The notes beneath the pieces were generated by a model. It had not been told where the DNA came from, made no database searches, and saw nothing but the letters and a program-made list of their open reading frames with translations. Both the position numbers and the translations under genes were made by a program. Below are positions 46,132 to 57,206 of a DNA stretch of 64,000 nucleotides, piece by piece. This DNA comes from Strongylocentrotus purpuratus (lineage: Eukaryota; Echinodermata; Echinoidea; Camarodonta; Strongylocentrotidae), in assembly GCF_000002235.5 (NCBI RefSeq), contig NW_022145613.1, positions 16,182,883 through 16,246,882 on the forward strand, written 5' to 3'. Each line of letters opens with the position of its first letter. Position 1 is the first letter of the stretch.

Positions 46132-47064
46132 TACAGTGCGTATTAAAAAAAAGTGTACCTAAATTTGAAAGCTCCTAATTAAAAAGTCATAACCAAATTT
46201 GACTTTGACATCTATTTTATTATGAAGCGTAACTTATTTTCTGGCCAATGATACCCTTCATAATATTTCTGCCATGGGTGACTGAGCCCCAGGTTCTTTA
46301 AAAAGCGTTGTCAAAGATTACATTATGCCTCGTGCAGCTTCAGTGCTTCATTATTTCATATAACGAAATTATCTAGGCTTTCAAAGAACCTTGTTCCAAT
46401 CCATAGTAAAATCTTTATCTATTTTTGACAGCCTACTAACTTCTTGTCTCATGATATCCAAGTTTTCCCTGCTCACTTGTCCACTGCGCCATTTCACACG
46501 CGGAAGGAGCATAAGGTGATTAGTGAATGAAAATCAAAGGATACTAGAAACAAATACGTGAAAGAACACATGTTGTGACAAGACGTATGAACAAAATTGT
46601 AAGTAGTCTTTCATTAAAAAAAAGATAATAACAACTACACTTTATCCATTTTGTATCAATCAATGAAAAAGGTTACCTTAAACAAGGCATGCGAATGAAG
46701 TCACGATTGTAATCATCATAACGAAAAGTTTATTAAGATTTTACTTGTAATAAGAATTTCCTTAAATTTGAGTTAATTTTAACACATTTTCTTTTTAACT
46801 GCCTAATAGTCAATGAACATTTTTTGAAAAGCAAATGTTTTTTGAATGAGATGAACACATACATAATGGCTTTTGATCCACATTCATTGCTACAGCCCAA
46901 ACTTGGTACAAAAGAAGTTTGAAGATACTTTTTTAAGCCTGCTGCTCAGTTATCCGTGGCGCTATGGATATGGTATCACATAGACATGGTATGAGTTACA
47001 CTTTACTATGATATATGATTGAAGGTCACACATGTTATAACTTTTTAATTAGAAGCTACCAAAG

Positions 47065-47067
<3 letters not shown>
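46132..47067. mobile_element. mariner/Tc1-like element remnant, non-coding
   Basis: The left end TACAGTGCGTATTAAAAAAA resembles mariner-type termini. The left inner segment AGCTCCTAATTAAAAAGTCA is matched in inverted orientation near 47040-47060 (AACTTTTTAATTAGAAGCT). The outer right terminus has been replaced by a TA microsatellite. About 0.9 kb, with no transposase frame. Confidence 0.5.

Positions 47068-47098
<31 letters not shown>
47068..47098. repeat. (TA)n microsatellite
   Basis: About 16 TA units directly at the lost end of the mariner-like element. Confidence 0.9.
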
Positions 47099-47105
<7 letters not shown>

Positions 47106-47590
47106 TTTAAGTCAATATTACTGTAGACGTGCATTCGTAGAGTTTCAAATAGAAATGATATCAATTTATTTTCTTAAAATTGTGTCGATTTTGGAGGCAA
47201 CCAGCTCACGTCTGGTGTACAATGACAATATATTGTAAACGGATTAATTGGCAAAATCATGTGTAGGTCGATCTGCTCTTCGTTCAGTTAATCTTTTGAA
47301 TTCTATACGAATATAACATATAAAATGGGTATAGATGTGTTATTGACCTTTGTCTTTGATTTACTATCCCTGAGTTCAATGTAAAATTACATGTAGGCCT
47401 ATGCGATACATAGTATAGTTGAGATATAACAGAAAATTTGTGTGGACTTGAGAAAAAGAAATACATTATGTACAGAACATTTTTATGTATCCAGAGCATT
47501 ACTGTGACTAAATCATAATAAATTCGAAGGGTGCGCCACCAAGTAGGCGTCACTTACCGGCACCAAAGGCGCCATCTTAAGAATATGTAC
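47099..47590. other. spacer, nothing recognised
   Basis: No gene or repeat supported. Confidence 0.4.
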
Positions 47591-48367
47591 ACTGTTGGTC
47601 GTAATGGTGGAATAATTATTTTTTCTTATGGAATGATTTTCACAACGAGTTATTCCTAATAGATCTAGATAATAGTATACATTCTCAGATTTTATTGAAT
47701 AATAATTTGTGAGTGTTTTTTTTTTGCGTGACTACTACAGCATGTATGTGCTACTTTGCTAATCAACTAGGGAACCTACGTCCTTAAGTCATAACTGACA
47801 GTAATGCGGATTGATGCCTCATAAAAGGGCACTAATATAGCATTGCATTTTCGCCCGGTCCCCAATGGGAAAAATTCCTCTGTAGGGCCATGCATTATAG
47901 TTCAAGGCATGCCCACATAGAGGATTTTTTTTTTGTGTTGGGGGTCGGGGCAAAATGCAATTAATTATTGATAATTTACTGCATTTTCCTTTTTTTTTTT
48001 TTGTATTTGTGGGGGCGGCGACGTACCCTCGCCCCCGCTGCATACAGTCATGATTCATTGGCTACGCAATGGCCTCGTTACTGTGAGCCCCCAGGATCAA
48101 AACCGTGTCGATATGCTATATTAGTGCCCTTTTATGAGGCATTAATCCTCATTACTCTCAGTTTATGACTTAAGGACGTAGGTCCCCTAGTTGATTAGCA
48201 TGGTAGCACAACATGCTTTAACAGTGACGCAAAACAAACACTCACAAATTATTATTCAATAAAATCTGAGAATTTATACTATTATCTAGATCTATTAGGA
48301 ATACATCATTGTCACAATCATTCCATAAATTGGGGTAAAAAAATATTCCACCATTATGACCAACAGT
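47591..48367. mobile_element. foldback element with about 255-bp inverted arms
   Basis: The left arm 47591-47845 starts ACTGTTGGTCGTAATGG. The right arm 48111-48367 is its reverse complement with moderate divergence, ending CCAACAGT. The roughly 265-bp loop itself has an inverted piece (TCCTCTGTAGGGCCATGC and GGCATGCCCACATAGAGGA). One-armed relatives lie at 12908 and 15772. Non-coding; no clear target duplication. Confidence 0.85.
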
Positions 48368-49339
48368 TTATATACTTAAAGTCAATATATGGTTTATCAG
48401 TGTGGGAAGGGTCACAACATTAATTGATATTATTTATAATCCAAGTCTACGACGCCGTTTAGAATATTGCCTTGTTAAGTCTTTCGTGAAAATGAAAACA
48501 CAACATCTGATATTTTATCAGAATGTTGTTACAAAACAAATAATAACCAAGTATTTCTAAAGGGATGTTAATCCTACATAAGTATGTTTATCTAGCGTAG
48601 CTTTAGAGCAATCAAGTCCAAGCCATTTTGTTCCATACCTTATCGACCATATCTGAGATTATAATATTATCTGAATATTGTATAATTAGAAAAATGATCG
48701 ATAATTAAGCGAACATTATAACATATACACCTTGTTTTCTCATCACCTTCTCAAAACTTTTTATTTACCACAAAATAACAGAAAATTCGTGTTAAACTGT
48801 ACACATGTACGAGCACATATCACATCAATTATGTAGGCAAGCGAACAGCTCCAGACAAGCATAGATTAATGCGGTCTTTACAAATGGTAAGAAACTTTAG
48901 ATGATGCTAACTTTTGATACAAGAGAAAAGCGACATGTTATATGCCCTTCTCATGATTTCTCACCTGTTTTAATGTTGTTTCTTAACAACTCACAGCAGT
49001 TATGCATGCCCTCTGTCCGCCAAGCTATGTTGTAACATTTTTTAGGTATGCTCAAACTTATAAATCATCAGAGAACAATAATCGATGTTTCCTCGGCGGA
49101 TGCGTATGTCCGCACGCCTATTTTGTGAACGAACAAAGTTTGAAAATAATAAACACCTTTTGCATGGTTTTCCAAGGAATGATGTTATTCGCGTTTTTTT
49201 ATCACTGGATTCCCACATGATTTAAAGTGTGAAATACCTATATGGGCACACACACCAGGGGCGTAAATCCGTACCGAGGAGTGGGGGGATGATCGGCAAT
49301 AGCCATCACATACTAGCACGAGCACACGCCCACACTAAT
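48368..49339. other. intergenic, nothing recognised
   Basis: AT-rich; no supported feature. Confidence 0.35.
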
Positions 49340-49402
49340 TTACGCAAGCGCGCGCGATCGCGCACGCACAAACACACAACACACATACACACACACACAC
49401 AT
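49340..49402. repeat. CA/GC-rich simple repeat
   Basis: (CA)n with CGCG interruptions. A related CA tract at 58530-58560 lies at the start of the second large duplication unit, so such tracts may have served as the recombination site. Confidence 0.7.
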
Positions 49403-49959
49403 TCCCCCTAGTAACCCACCACCATACACTTAACCTCATTCTTGCACCTTACCTATATAGTGACCAATGAACAAACGGAGAGGAAGTCTGAGGAATGCAG
49501 AAATAGACTACCTTACACCGACCCCCCCCCCCCCCCCCCCAACCTAGACAGACACACACACCGACAGACTCTACGCCCATTCACACACAAAATACAACGT
49601 GTAAAACATGAATTGTTATTTTGTGAAGTGTCTCACTTCTATTTAACCAGTGTATACATTCTATTAAGTAAAATGCAAGTCGATTTTACATATTATGTGC
49701 ATGAATTATTTTAGACAACTGAAAATGATTTTCATCGTTAATCAGCCCATTTGGTAAAACATGCGCAAAATTTACGCAAATAAAAAGCAGTACAATCTCT
49801 AATACAGGTATAATAGAGATTTTAAGAATCCTCATCAACATAGAAACAATCTTTAAAAGTCGATGATGTATTATATATTATATGCATCCTGATTATATGC
49901 ATTCTAAACTTGGTAACAGTTGTGTGAAAGAGCCAAAATTAAAAGAAATGGAGTGAAGG

Positions 49960-50155
49960 TTAAGCCCCACTGTACTACTTATAGCTACTTGAGCCCTCTA
50001 TACAGCAAACAATGCCTAATAATCGACCGTTGGCCCCTCATGGTCCCCTGTTTTTTAATTTGAATTAAGAGCTGATTTGATGAGATAACCACCTGTCAGT
50101 GACCATGCGGGGAGGTCTAATCCCTCCGGGTCAAACTAGTGCAGATAGGCTTTAA
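49960..50155. mobile_element. TTAAAGCC MITE specific to unit C
   Basis: It runs from TTAAGCCCCACTG to GGCTTTAA. Unit D reads GGTAGTGAAGGTTTTGAAG (near 60201) at the equivalent place without the element, so this looks like an insertion after the large duplication, with TTAA as the probable target. Confidence 0.7.
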
Positions 50156-50167
50156 AGAAAAGTGGTC

Positions 50168-50177
<10 letters not shown>

Positions 50178-50229
<52 letters not shown>

Positions 50230-50231
50230 AA

Positions 50232-50262
<31 letters not shown>

Positions 50263-50290
50263 ATATATAAATAAATAAATAAATAAATAT
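50178..50290. repeat. (AAAT)n microsatellite
   Basis: About 27 AAAT units after a poly-A run. The counterpart in unit D is at 60395-60465. The 83-codon minus frame across it is an artefact. Confidence 0.9.
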
Positions 50291-50404
50291 TGCATTTTAC
50301 TGAGCTATGCATTATCAATACATTTGTCATTACGTAATATTTTACAAAATTTATGAATTCAGCATTTGGTTGATATTTTACCACCAATAAAAAAGAAATG
50401 GAGG

Positions 50405-50408
<4 letters not shown>

Positions 50409-50436
<28 letters not shown>
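50409..50436. repeat. (TA)n microsatellite
   Basis: About 14 TA units. Confidence 0.9.
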
Positions 50437-50439
<3 letters not shown>

Positions 50440-50999
50440 TATTTTTTAAATTGAATAGAGCTGTATTGACTTGATAAGTAATGTACTGCCTCAAGGCGAG
50501 ATTGTGTAATTGGTTATACCTGACATCATGAGACAACATTGAAACAAAATAGCCAACACATGAATCAAGTTCGAGTGAAAGCTCTGATAAATGTAATCCA
50601 TTTACCATGAGCCCTAATTATAGCACGAATTAAGACATAACTTTTTGAAGAATTTTCGACTAAAGAATACAATACCCATCGTATTTGTTGTTGATCTCTC
50701 TCTCTCTCTCTCTCATTCTCTAATTCGTCTGTCATCGGAATCTTTAAACAATATACACCTCAATTTTATCATTTAATGTCGATGGTAGTTCATCTGACTT
50801 TGTGTCTCATCACCCCCCCCCCCCCCCCGAGATCCAGAGCTGGTTTATTTTGTGTAGGTACACTATTCGCTACAGTATCATGTTTTGTTTGTTTGATTAA
50901 ATGGATACACTTATCAATATGTACCTGTACAATGACGAGTAAAGTCATCTACAATACACAGAAATCAATTAAAAGCAAAAGTAAGAATTTCTATTTTAC

Positions 51000-52083
51000 T
51001 TTTCCTTGCACTTTAAGAAATTCAAGGAAGCTGGGATGTTGCCATAGCGATAGCGGATGATGCACCCCATCAGCTCCCGGAAGGCGGGCATGGTCCCAGC
51101 ATAGATCAATGCAGTAATTGCTGAGAAAGAAGACAGGGAATGTCCACGGAACTACTGGTCGCAGGGGTGTCACAAGAGTGCTGATACCGAATGGCATGAA
51201 ACAAAAGATGTAAGCCAAAGTGATGACGGCGAGTCGCTTGGTGACCACGACCGTCTGTTTCTTGATCACACGGTCCTCCGTCTTATCTGTACACTCTTGA
51301 TTTCTCGTCACAGATGCAGATACACTGCCTTCGCTCTGTGAGTGTTGGGTTATTTGTGTTGCCTGGTCTTCGGCCTTTGGTGATGAAGTGGATTCCTTTT
51401 CTGCGGAAGCATCATTGGGTCGCTGTGCTGTTCGAATGTGTCCCTTTCTGACTGCTTCCATTTTCCTGCCGTGTCTGGTCACGAAACGATAAATCATGGC
51501 TTAGTTGATGACAACAATTACAAACATGAAAAACACACCGACACCACCCAGAAGGCTTCCCACTGGCAAATCTTAAAATGGACGGAGAACCCAAGCGTAC
51601 CCAGTCCTACAGAGTGCGGAATGACGACCCATACAGCGGTGTAAACCCAAGAGAAAGTCATCATAATTGTGATGTTTCGGGGTCTGTAAAGTTTCTTGAA
51701 TTTGTGCAGCGGCTTGGTTATAAGAAACCAACGAGTAAATCCAATCATGGTCACCATAATGAGGTTGACGGAGAAGCAAGTGAGTCGGACAGCGGCGATT
51801 AAGGTACACAGCCATTTCGGCAAAGACCGATCCGTCACATCCAACAGAGAAACAACATGGAAAGAAAGAAAGAGGCTAGCCATCCAGGAGGTCAGCACAT
51901 GCAAGATTGAGCACAAACCAGTTGGTGGTCGATCTGAGCTTGCGAGAGAGAATTACTGCGAGGAAGACAGTTGAGTTTCCAACGAGCCCGACGATGCATA
52001 TTACAACGAACAGTACAGCGATGATTACCCGGTAGTCGTCCAAAACAAATTTGTTTGTTAGTAATGTTTCATTATTTTGACAA
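51000..52083 (-). pseudogene. broken class A GPCR, unit C
   Basis: These are remains of a receptor of the same subfamily. TM1 (G-N-S-T-V), TM2 start (N-L-A-C-A-D-L-L), TM3-TM4 (F-T-R-W in place of N-R-W) and TM6 (F-M-P-F-G) are readable, but in changing frames. Lesions: the start codon is lost (ATGTCAAATGAAAC in the sister copy reads TTGTCAAAATAATGAAAC here). One extra base in early TM2 shifts the frame just after A-D-L-L, and the same shift occurs in the 61036-62164 copy. About 13 residues are missing before TM5. A TAA replaces the TAC codon of V-I-N-Y, and a small rearrangement destroys N-P-L-I-Y in TM7. It lies divergently beside the otopetrin-like gene. It is clearly non-functional as a receptor. 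Confidence 0.85.
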
Positions 52084-52105
52084 GGCCTCGAAATGTAATC
52101 TCCTG

Positions 52106-52312
52106 CAGGGGCGGATCCAGCCGGCGGCAGGGGAGGGGGCCCTATTCGTGAGAAAATATTTAGCGACGAAACAGCCCGCCGGTGAATAAGCGGGAGGGGG
52201 GGGGGGGGGGTAAGGAGCACCAATTTTTTTTTTTTTGCTCCCGAAAATTTGAAAGGAGGGGGGGGGCATCTCCACACGGGGAAGAGGTCCGGGCCCCCTG
52301 GATCCACCACTG
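52106..52312. mobile_element. GGATCC-type hAT-like MITE beside the GPCR 5' end
   Basis: It runs from CAGGGGCGGATCCAGCCGG to CTGGATCCACCACTG. It sits at the same place in unit D (62210-62459), so it inserted before the large duplication. It lies just upstream of the broken receptor's former start. Confidence 0.8.
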
Positions 52313-52345
52313 GACAGAATAAAGGGGTAACAAATATAAATGTTC

Positions 52346-52347
52346 AC

Positions 52348-52380
<33 letters not shown>

Positions 52381-52381
52381 C
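52346..52381. repeat. (ATT)n microsatellite
   Basis: About 12 ATT units, shorter in unit D (62495-62521). Confidence 0.9.
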
Positions 52382-53497
52382 ACACATTGGCCGATGGTTT
52401 CAGTCAGGGTGGCTTTTGAGTATGTCTGGTGAGACCTGGGATGGTGGAGTCAGCAGCAGCCAAGTGGCTGTAGAGATGAGGGGTGCAAGAAAAAAGGAGA
52501 GGAAAACAAAAAAAAGATAGAAAGAGGTAAAGACAGATTGACGTACACAAACACACAGACAGTCCTAGATTTGGATAACACTGGCCTAGAGCAGCATGAG
52601 AGCGCTCCGGACTTCGGAAGCACAGCTGGTATAGGATACGTGATTCTGGTTGGTTGAAAGTACAGTTGTGTTTCATTTGAGGCAGATCCAGGAGTTAGCA
52701 CAATTTGGGGGAGGGTGTGGCACAATAATCATTCAAAAGATCTATGAGAAGGAAAACAAAATTAAATGGAGGGGGTAGATTCTGGAAGTTGTGTAATTAA
52801 GGTATGACATTCAGCTTTTTGATCGCGCATCCATGCCTTTCATGTTTAGAAAAGTCACCAGTCTCCTCTTACTTTATAATACTACCTTTCTTCCTCGCTT
52901 TATTTCTCTCTTAATCTCCTAACCCTCCCCCCCCCCCCCTTTCGATATAAAAATTGAAAAAGAGGAAGCATATTTTGATAATTTTGTATGTGTCTGAGGT
53001 GTGGAAAACAATTAATCAAGTATTAGTTATCAGAGCAGAAAGTCCAGTGTTGTTTACTTATGATATTATATGCCCTCGCCCTCTACTGGCGGATATAAGG
53101 GCAAGGGAGTGATTAGGTGCCCCATTCTGCCCCATTTTTTTCTTCACTAAACACAACTGATTTCTTTCCTCTTGTTAGAATGAAGAATGATGCCCCCTTC
53201 CTCCCCCCCCCCCCCTCCCCCTCACTAAGGAGAATTTTAAATCCACCGCTGTCCATACATGCCAACCAATGAATACCCCATAACTTTCTCTCTCACCCCA
53301 CTCTCTCGATTCCTCTCTCTCTCTCTCTCTTTGGGAGCGAATTATCCCTCAAAGTATATTCGGTTGCATTTTCGCTATAAATAAAGTCATGTGTAAAATG
53401 TGAGGCGCCTCTCACATCCTCTTTTGATCCGCCACCTAACAGGAAGATTAGTTATGTTTTCAAATCGATTCTGTTGTCGAACTGGATTGAAAAAAAT
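52382..53497. other. spacer between broken GPCR and otopetrin-like gene
   Basis: Conserved with 62522-63629. It contains poly-C and CT runs and pieces of GGATCC-type MITEs (AAATCCACCGCTG, GATCCGCCACCT), and presumably the promoter of the channel gene. The minus-strand frames of 90-91 codons are not credible. Confidence 0.45.
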
Positions 53498-55585
53498 ATG
53501 GCAGAACAACGTAATGGAAACAACTCACCACTGATCAAAGAAAGCCCCACAAAATTCGATATTGACCGTCATGTTAACTCGGACCAAAATGAAGTCAGAT
53601 CTCACAGAGGGGCTGTGCCAGGATCGTCGTATACCAGGGACGACCATATATCCATTGGTGCGCCAATGCCTAGACTCAGACCGGAGGCGAACACTTCTCT
53701 CGTCGTTATGTGCGTTCTGACAGGGGTGGGATTAATCGTAATGTGCATCCCATTTCTGCCTGGGAAACATACGACGGAGACATTTCTCACCGTATTTTAC
53801 TCAGTTCGAAACATCGCTATCTCTCTCCCGGTCTTATGTGTTCTGATATTCCTTATCCGGATGACGCTTAGGGTAGAGCATTTGCATGAAGAGGGATTTG
53901 TACTCTGGCCTAAGCGCTGCAGAAACTGTTTTGAAGCGCTCAATCAGATGAACACGATGAAGCTCCACGACAAATTCACCTCTGAACAGAAGACGTCTCG
54001 ACTTGATAAGATGTCTGGGCTATCTCGGGAAGAGTCGAAACTAAAATCTGCAACAGCCAGCAATGTAACTATAAATATTACTTACATTTTCTCTGGTCTG
54101 GTATTGCTGTCCATATTTACCGACACAGCCAATATCATTTTATGTTTCAACGAACATTCGCTGGACTATTTTGCTCAGACAAACATGGAACTCATCGGCC
54201 AACTGATCATCATTTTCGTCATGGCTTTGGTAGTTTACTTTTTGAGTTGCCATTTCATCCCTATGTTTTACGATGCTTACTTTGTCGCAACACCTAAGAT
54301 ACGCTGGACCTTTGTCTTCTTAATTGAAATTAGTATTTGGATGGCCGTCAACATGTTCGTCCGGCCCTTTAATCATCTCGGACATGGCGGAAAGTATATG
54401 AATCATCACTGTGCACTCAATAGCACATCGGGGGAGTTCCTTAAAGGTATCATGGTATTCTCCCAACCATTCTTAGTTGAACTTCCTGTCATGTTTGCGT
54501 GGGTGTTCATAGATATGTGGTTCCGATTCGTTCCTCCAGCCGCTCGAGTTATCATCAAAGATATCCACAAGGTTCGGGGAAAAGACCCTTGCATGACACG
54601 TATCAGCCGAAGCTCGAATTGGACTCGGCTTTGGTCATTTTACAACAGTTTCTTAACCCAACAAAAGCAAAGCACTCAAAAAGTTTGTCGATATTCCTCG
54701 CTGCTAGAAGACAATATGGACAAAAAAGTGAAAGAATATGATCACAAAGCTTCTTATGGAAGCACTGATATGATGTCAGTTGGATCCCGTAATGGCGAAA
54801 CTAGCAATTTTCAACGAAGCACCATTGTCGATGTGGCATCACGCGAAGACAAGTCTAGCAGAGCGTTGGCAAGAAAGATGGAGATAGCTATAGCATCCAC
54901 CTTGTTGATATGCATCATATTCTTCGGGATAAGTAACCTTCTTTTAGCAGAAGGGTCTGGACTCCGAGGACGCTATTGGCAATGGTTTTTACGAATTACT
55001 TTTTTTACCCCAGAGTTAGTGATCATTTTCAAGCAGATGAAAATTACCCGAAAATGTCAAGGTATCAACTGTACAGAACGACCTGGATACTTCGCCCACG
55101 GCCCGTCCGAGGAAAACAAGAAAATTTTGCTGCTTACGCTTTCTGGAGCTTGTTTGTACGAGATGTGTTGCCTCGTGTCTTCCTTCGGCAACCTCTTCTC
55201 AGCTTCCGAATTGTCCCACGACGAAATAGTTCTTAACGTGGTGTATGTATTCGCGGGTTTCTTCGGCGTTCTTCGTAAATGCATCCAGACGATATTTCTC
55301 TTACGCGTGCAGCATCAGCAACCCAGAGACTACCAGGAAGCAAAGTGGACCCTGCTTTGTTTGATCGCTATCGGAATGACGAACGCCACCCAGTGGATGT
55401 GGAACAGCTTGATTCATGAGGTAGGGTCTCCCCTTGCGTGGCCTGTCCTAGCTTTGTTCTTTGATGGAAAGATAGGACTCGTCATCGGCACGCTATTTGT
55501 GCCGTTCCTTCATTGGTATGAACTCCATGCCGCCACCATGGCGTACGAAGTCTATAAATTGACATGGGATATCAAGTTTATATGA
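53498..55585 (+). CDS. otopetrin-like proton channel, 695 aa
   Basis: This is a single uninterrupted frame from the ATG at 53498; the frame extends 24 bp further upstream without an ATG. I count about 12 hydrophobic segments. TM1 is near residues 66-88 and TM2 near 92-118. A cytoplasmic loop and four segments follow to about 355, then a hydrophilic linker of about 105 residues, then six more segments to the end. The two-by-six layout and the C-terminal pattern (A-T-Q-W-M-W-N-S-L, then F-L-H-W-Y-E-L-H-A-A-T-M-A-Y-E-V-Y) match otopetrins, which conduct protons in acid-sensing cells. Pairwise identity to known otopetrins is probably low. It is divergent from the neighbouring broken GPCR. Lack of introns suggests either a retrocopy origin or an intron-poor lineage-specific branch. 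A second copy begins at 63630. Confidence 0.75.
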   Translation: MAEQRNGNNSPLIKESPTKFDIDRHVNSDQNEVRSHRGAVPGSSYTRDDHISIGAPMPRLRPEANTSLVVMCVLTGVGLIVMCIPFLPGKHTTETFLTVFYSVRNIAISLPVLCVLIFLIRMTLRVEHLHEEGFVLWPKRCRNCFEALNQMNTMKLHDKFTSEQKTSRLDKMSGLSREESKLKSATASNVTINITYIFSGLVLLSIFTDTANIILCFNEHSLDYFAQTNMELIGQLIIIFVMALVVYFLSCHFIPMFYDAYFVATPKIRWTFVFLIEISIWMAVNMFVRPFNHLGHGGKYMNHHCALNSTSGEFLKGIMVFSQPFLVELPVMFAWVFIDMWFRFVPPAARVIIKDIHKVRGKDPCMTRISRSSNWTRLWSFYNSFLTQQKQSTQKVCRYSSLLEDNMDKKVKEYDHKASYGSTDMMSVGSRNGETSNFQRSTIVDVASREDKSSRALARKMEIAIASTLLICIIFFGISNLLLAEGSGLRGRYWQWFLRITFFTPELVIIFKQMKITRKCQGINCTERPGYFAHGPSEENKKILLLTLSGACLYEMCCLVSSFGNLFSASELSHDEIVLNVVYVFAGFFGVLRKCIQTIFLLRVQHQQPRDYQEAKWTLLCLIAIGMTNATQWMWNSLIHEVGSPLAWPVLALFFDGKIGLVIGTLFVPFLHWYELHAATMAYEVYKLTWDIKFI

Positions 55586-55892
55586 AGGTAACATTGAGCA
55601 AAGGTTATGATACTTGAATCTTAGCCCCCTTCTCTGTATCTACACCTAACTTGTATTATTCTTTGATTGCCTTAGCTTCTTCTTTCTGTTTCATTTGATT
55701 CTTTAATCCAGTCAACCTTTTTCATTACTACGTAATTCTATAAGTGTGCCTATTTTTCTGTTGTTTTTGTAATATTTCCTCGTATTTATTAAAAGTGATA
55801 TTAGTAAACACATTTCTCCACTTCCATGGAGTTACTAATTTATGAATGCTTTACTGTTCACTGCACTACATTGTATCAATTATAAAATTGCA

Positions 55893-55898
55893 AATAAA
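55893..55898 (+). other. candidate polyadenylation signal
   Basis: AATAAA about 310 bp after the stop of the otopetrin-like gene; no competing earlier AATAAA was noticed. Confidence 0.4.
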
Positions 55899-56646
55899 TG
55901 CCTACGTGTATAAGATTGGTAATGAAATCTTCTAATATTTTTAATTTTAAAGATTACTTTTGAAATTGCGAACTTTCCAGTTGTAAATTGTCATCTGCAC
56001 ACTTTTTTTTTTACAAGCATCCATGTAATGACACATAATTATGACAAATCAATCAAACTATTCGAAATCCTAAATGGAAGCCATTTTAGCTTTGTCAGAC
56101 TGCAAGACAACACTTTGAATTTCAAGATGAAATTATTATAAAGAGGAATAGCATTATATTAAGTTACGGTTGGATTGTTGATAAAATAGAAATAGAGATT
56201 GAACCTAATTTCATTGAAAAATATGTTAAATTAGCACGATTAGGTTTTACCAGACCCTTATAAGGTTTGTATCTGTGTTTTTTCTTTCAAAAAGCTAATA
56301 AAGACAATAGCTCCATGCACGGTTAGGGTAGCATAATTTACAATATATTGTGTGTTTCTTTAGTTTATATTCGAATGTTTTATCTTTCAATGTTGATAGT
56401 ACTCGAAAAAAAGATTGATGTTCATAACATTTTCGTCTGTACATTTATATGACATCATATAATCAAGAATGTTTTAAGGTAAGTTGACATTTTTTAATTT
56501 ACTGGATCGTACCATTAAAGTCGCAGGGTAGAAAGATGCATTTTCCAACCGCGCCAAATTTAATTTACGTTCCGACATTCTGTTAAATGGGTTCGTGTTG
56601 TTAAGAATCCACTGCTTTCTGCTCCACCAAACGTCCACATGCGGAG
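55899..56646. other. downstream flank, nothing recognised
   Basis: AT-rich; no supported gene. Confidence 0.4.
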
Positions 56647-56934
56647 TCGTTCATCAACTAAATTATTCAAATTTATGGATGCTTCCTTCCCAGGTGTTTG
56701 TTGTTGAAGCATTTCATTCACCTGCTATCATTCTTTGTACTCGAATTGCCAGAACGCAAATTACATTTTGATTTTATAGTTTCATCGGTGTCGTTTATCA
56801 ACTAAATTATTCAAATTTATGAATGCTTCCTCCCCAAGTGTTTGTGGTATTTATGCATTTCATTCACCTGTTATTATTCTTTGTACTTCAATTGTTAGAA
56901 TACGAAATGCATTTTGGTGTTATAGTTTCATGCA
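56647..56934. repeat. two-copy 144-bp tandem repeat
   Basis: TATCAACTAAATTATTC-type starts recur at 56647 and 56791, each followed by TTCATTCACCTG and TTATAGTTTCAT landmarks. Confidence 0.85.
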
Positions 56935-57159
56935 ATAAGTAAGTCAATAAAAGAGTATGTTCTGCACAATAAAAAACAATCTGTGTCCCTATTGTACAAT
57001 GTAATGTGTCCCCTCATTTTGTAATAGTTAATTTACCCATTCACATAATGGAACTACCTGCCCGATGAGGCCAGTGGCCCGTGACCCCTAGGCACTCAAC
57101 ACCGTGTGGGAGTCAGTTTGTGGTCAACTTCTTTTATGAGACAAATACAAGCAAACGTT

Positions 57160-57206
57160 TCCATATGGGGGCCGGGCCCCCCGGGTCCCCCTGGATCCGC
57201 CACTGA
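57160..57206. mobile_element. right end of a GGATCC-type MITE
   Basis: GGGCCCCCCGGGTCCCCCTG followed by GATCCGCCACTG; the rest of the element is not recognisable. Confidence 0.5.

Noticed and set aside
50136-50387. 83-codon frame rich in Y, L, F and I
   Set aside because: Translation of an (AAAT)n microsatellite.
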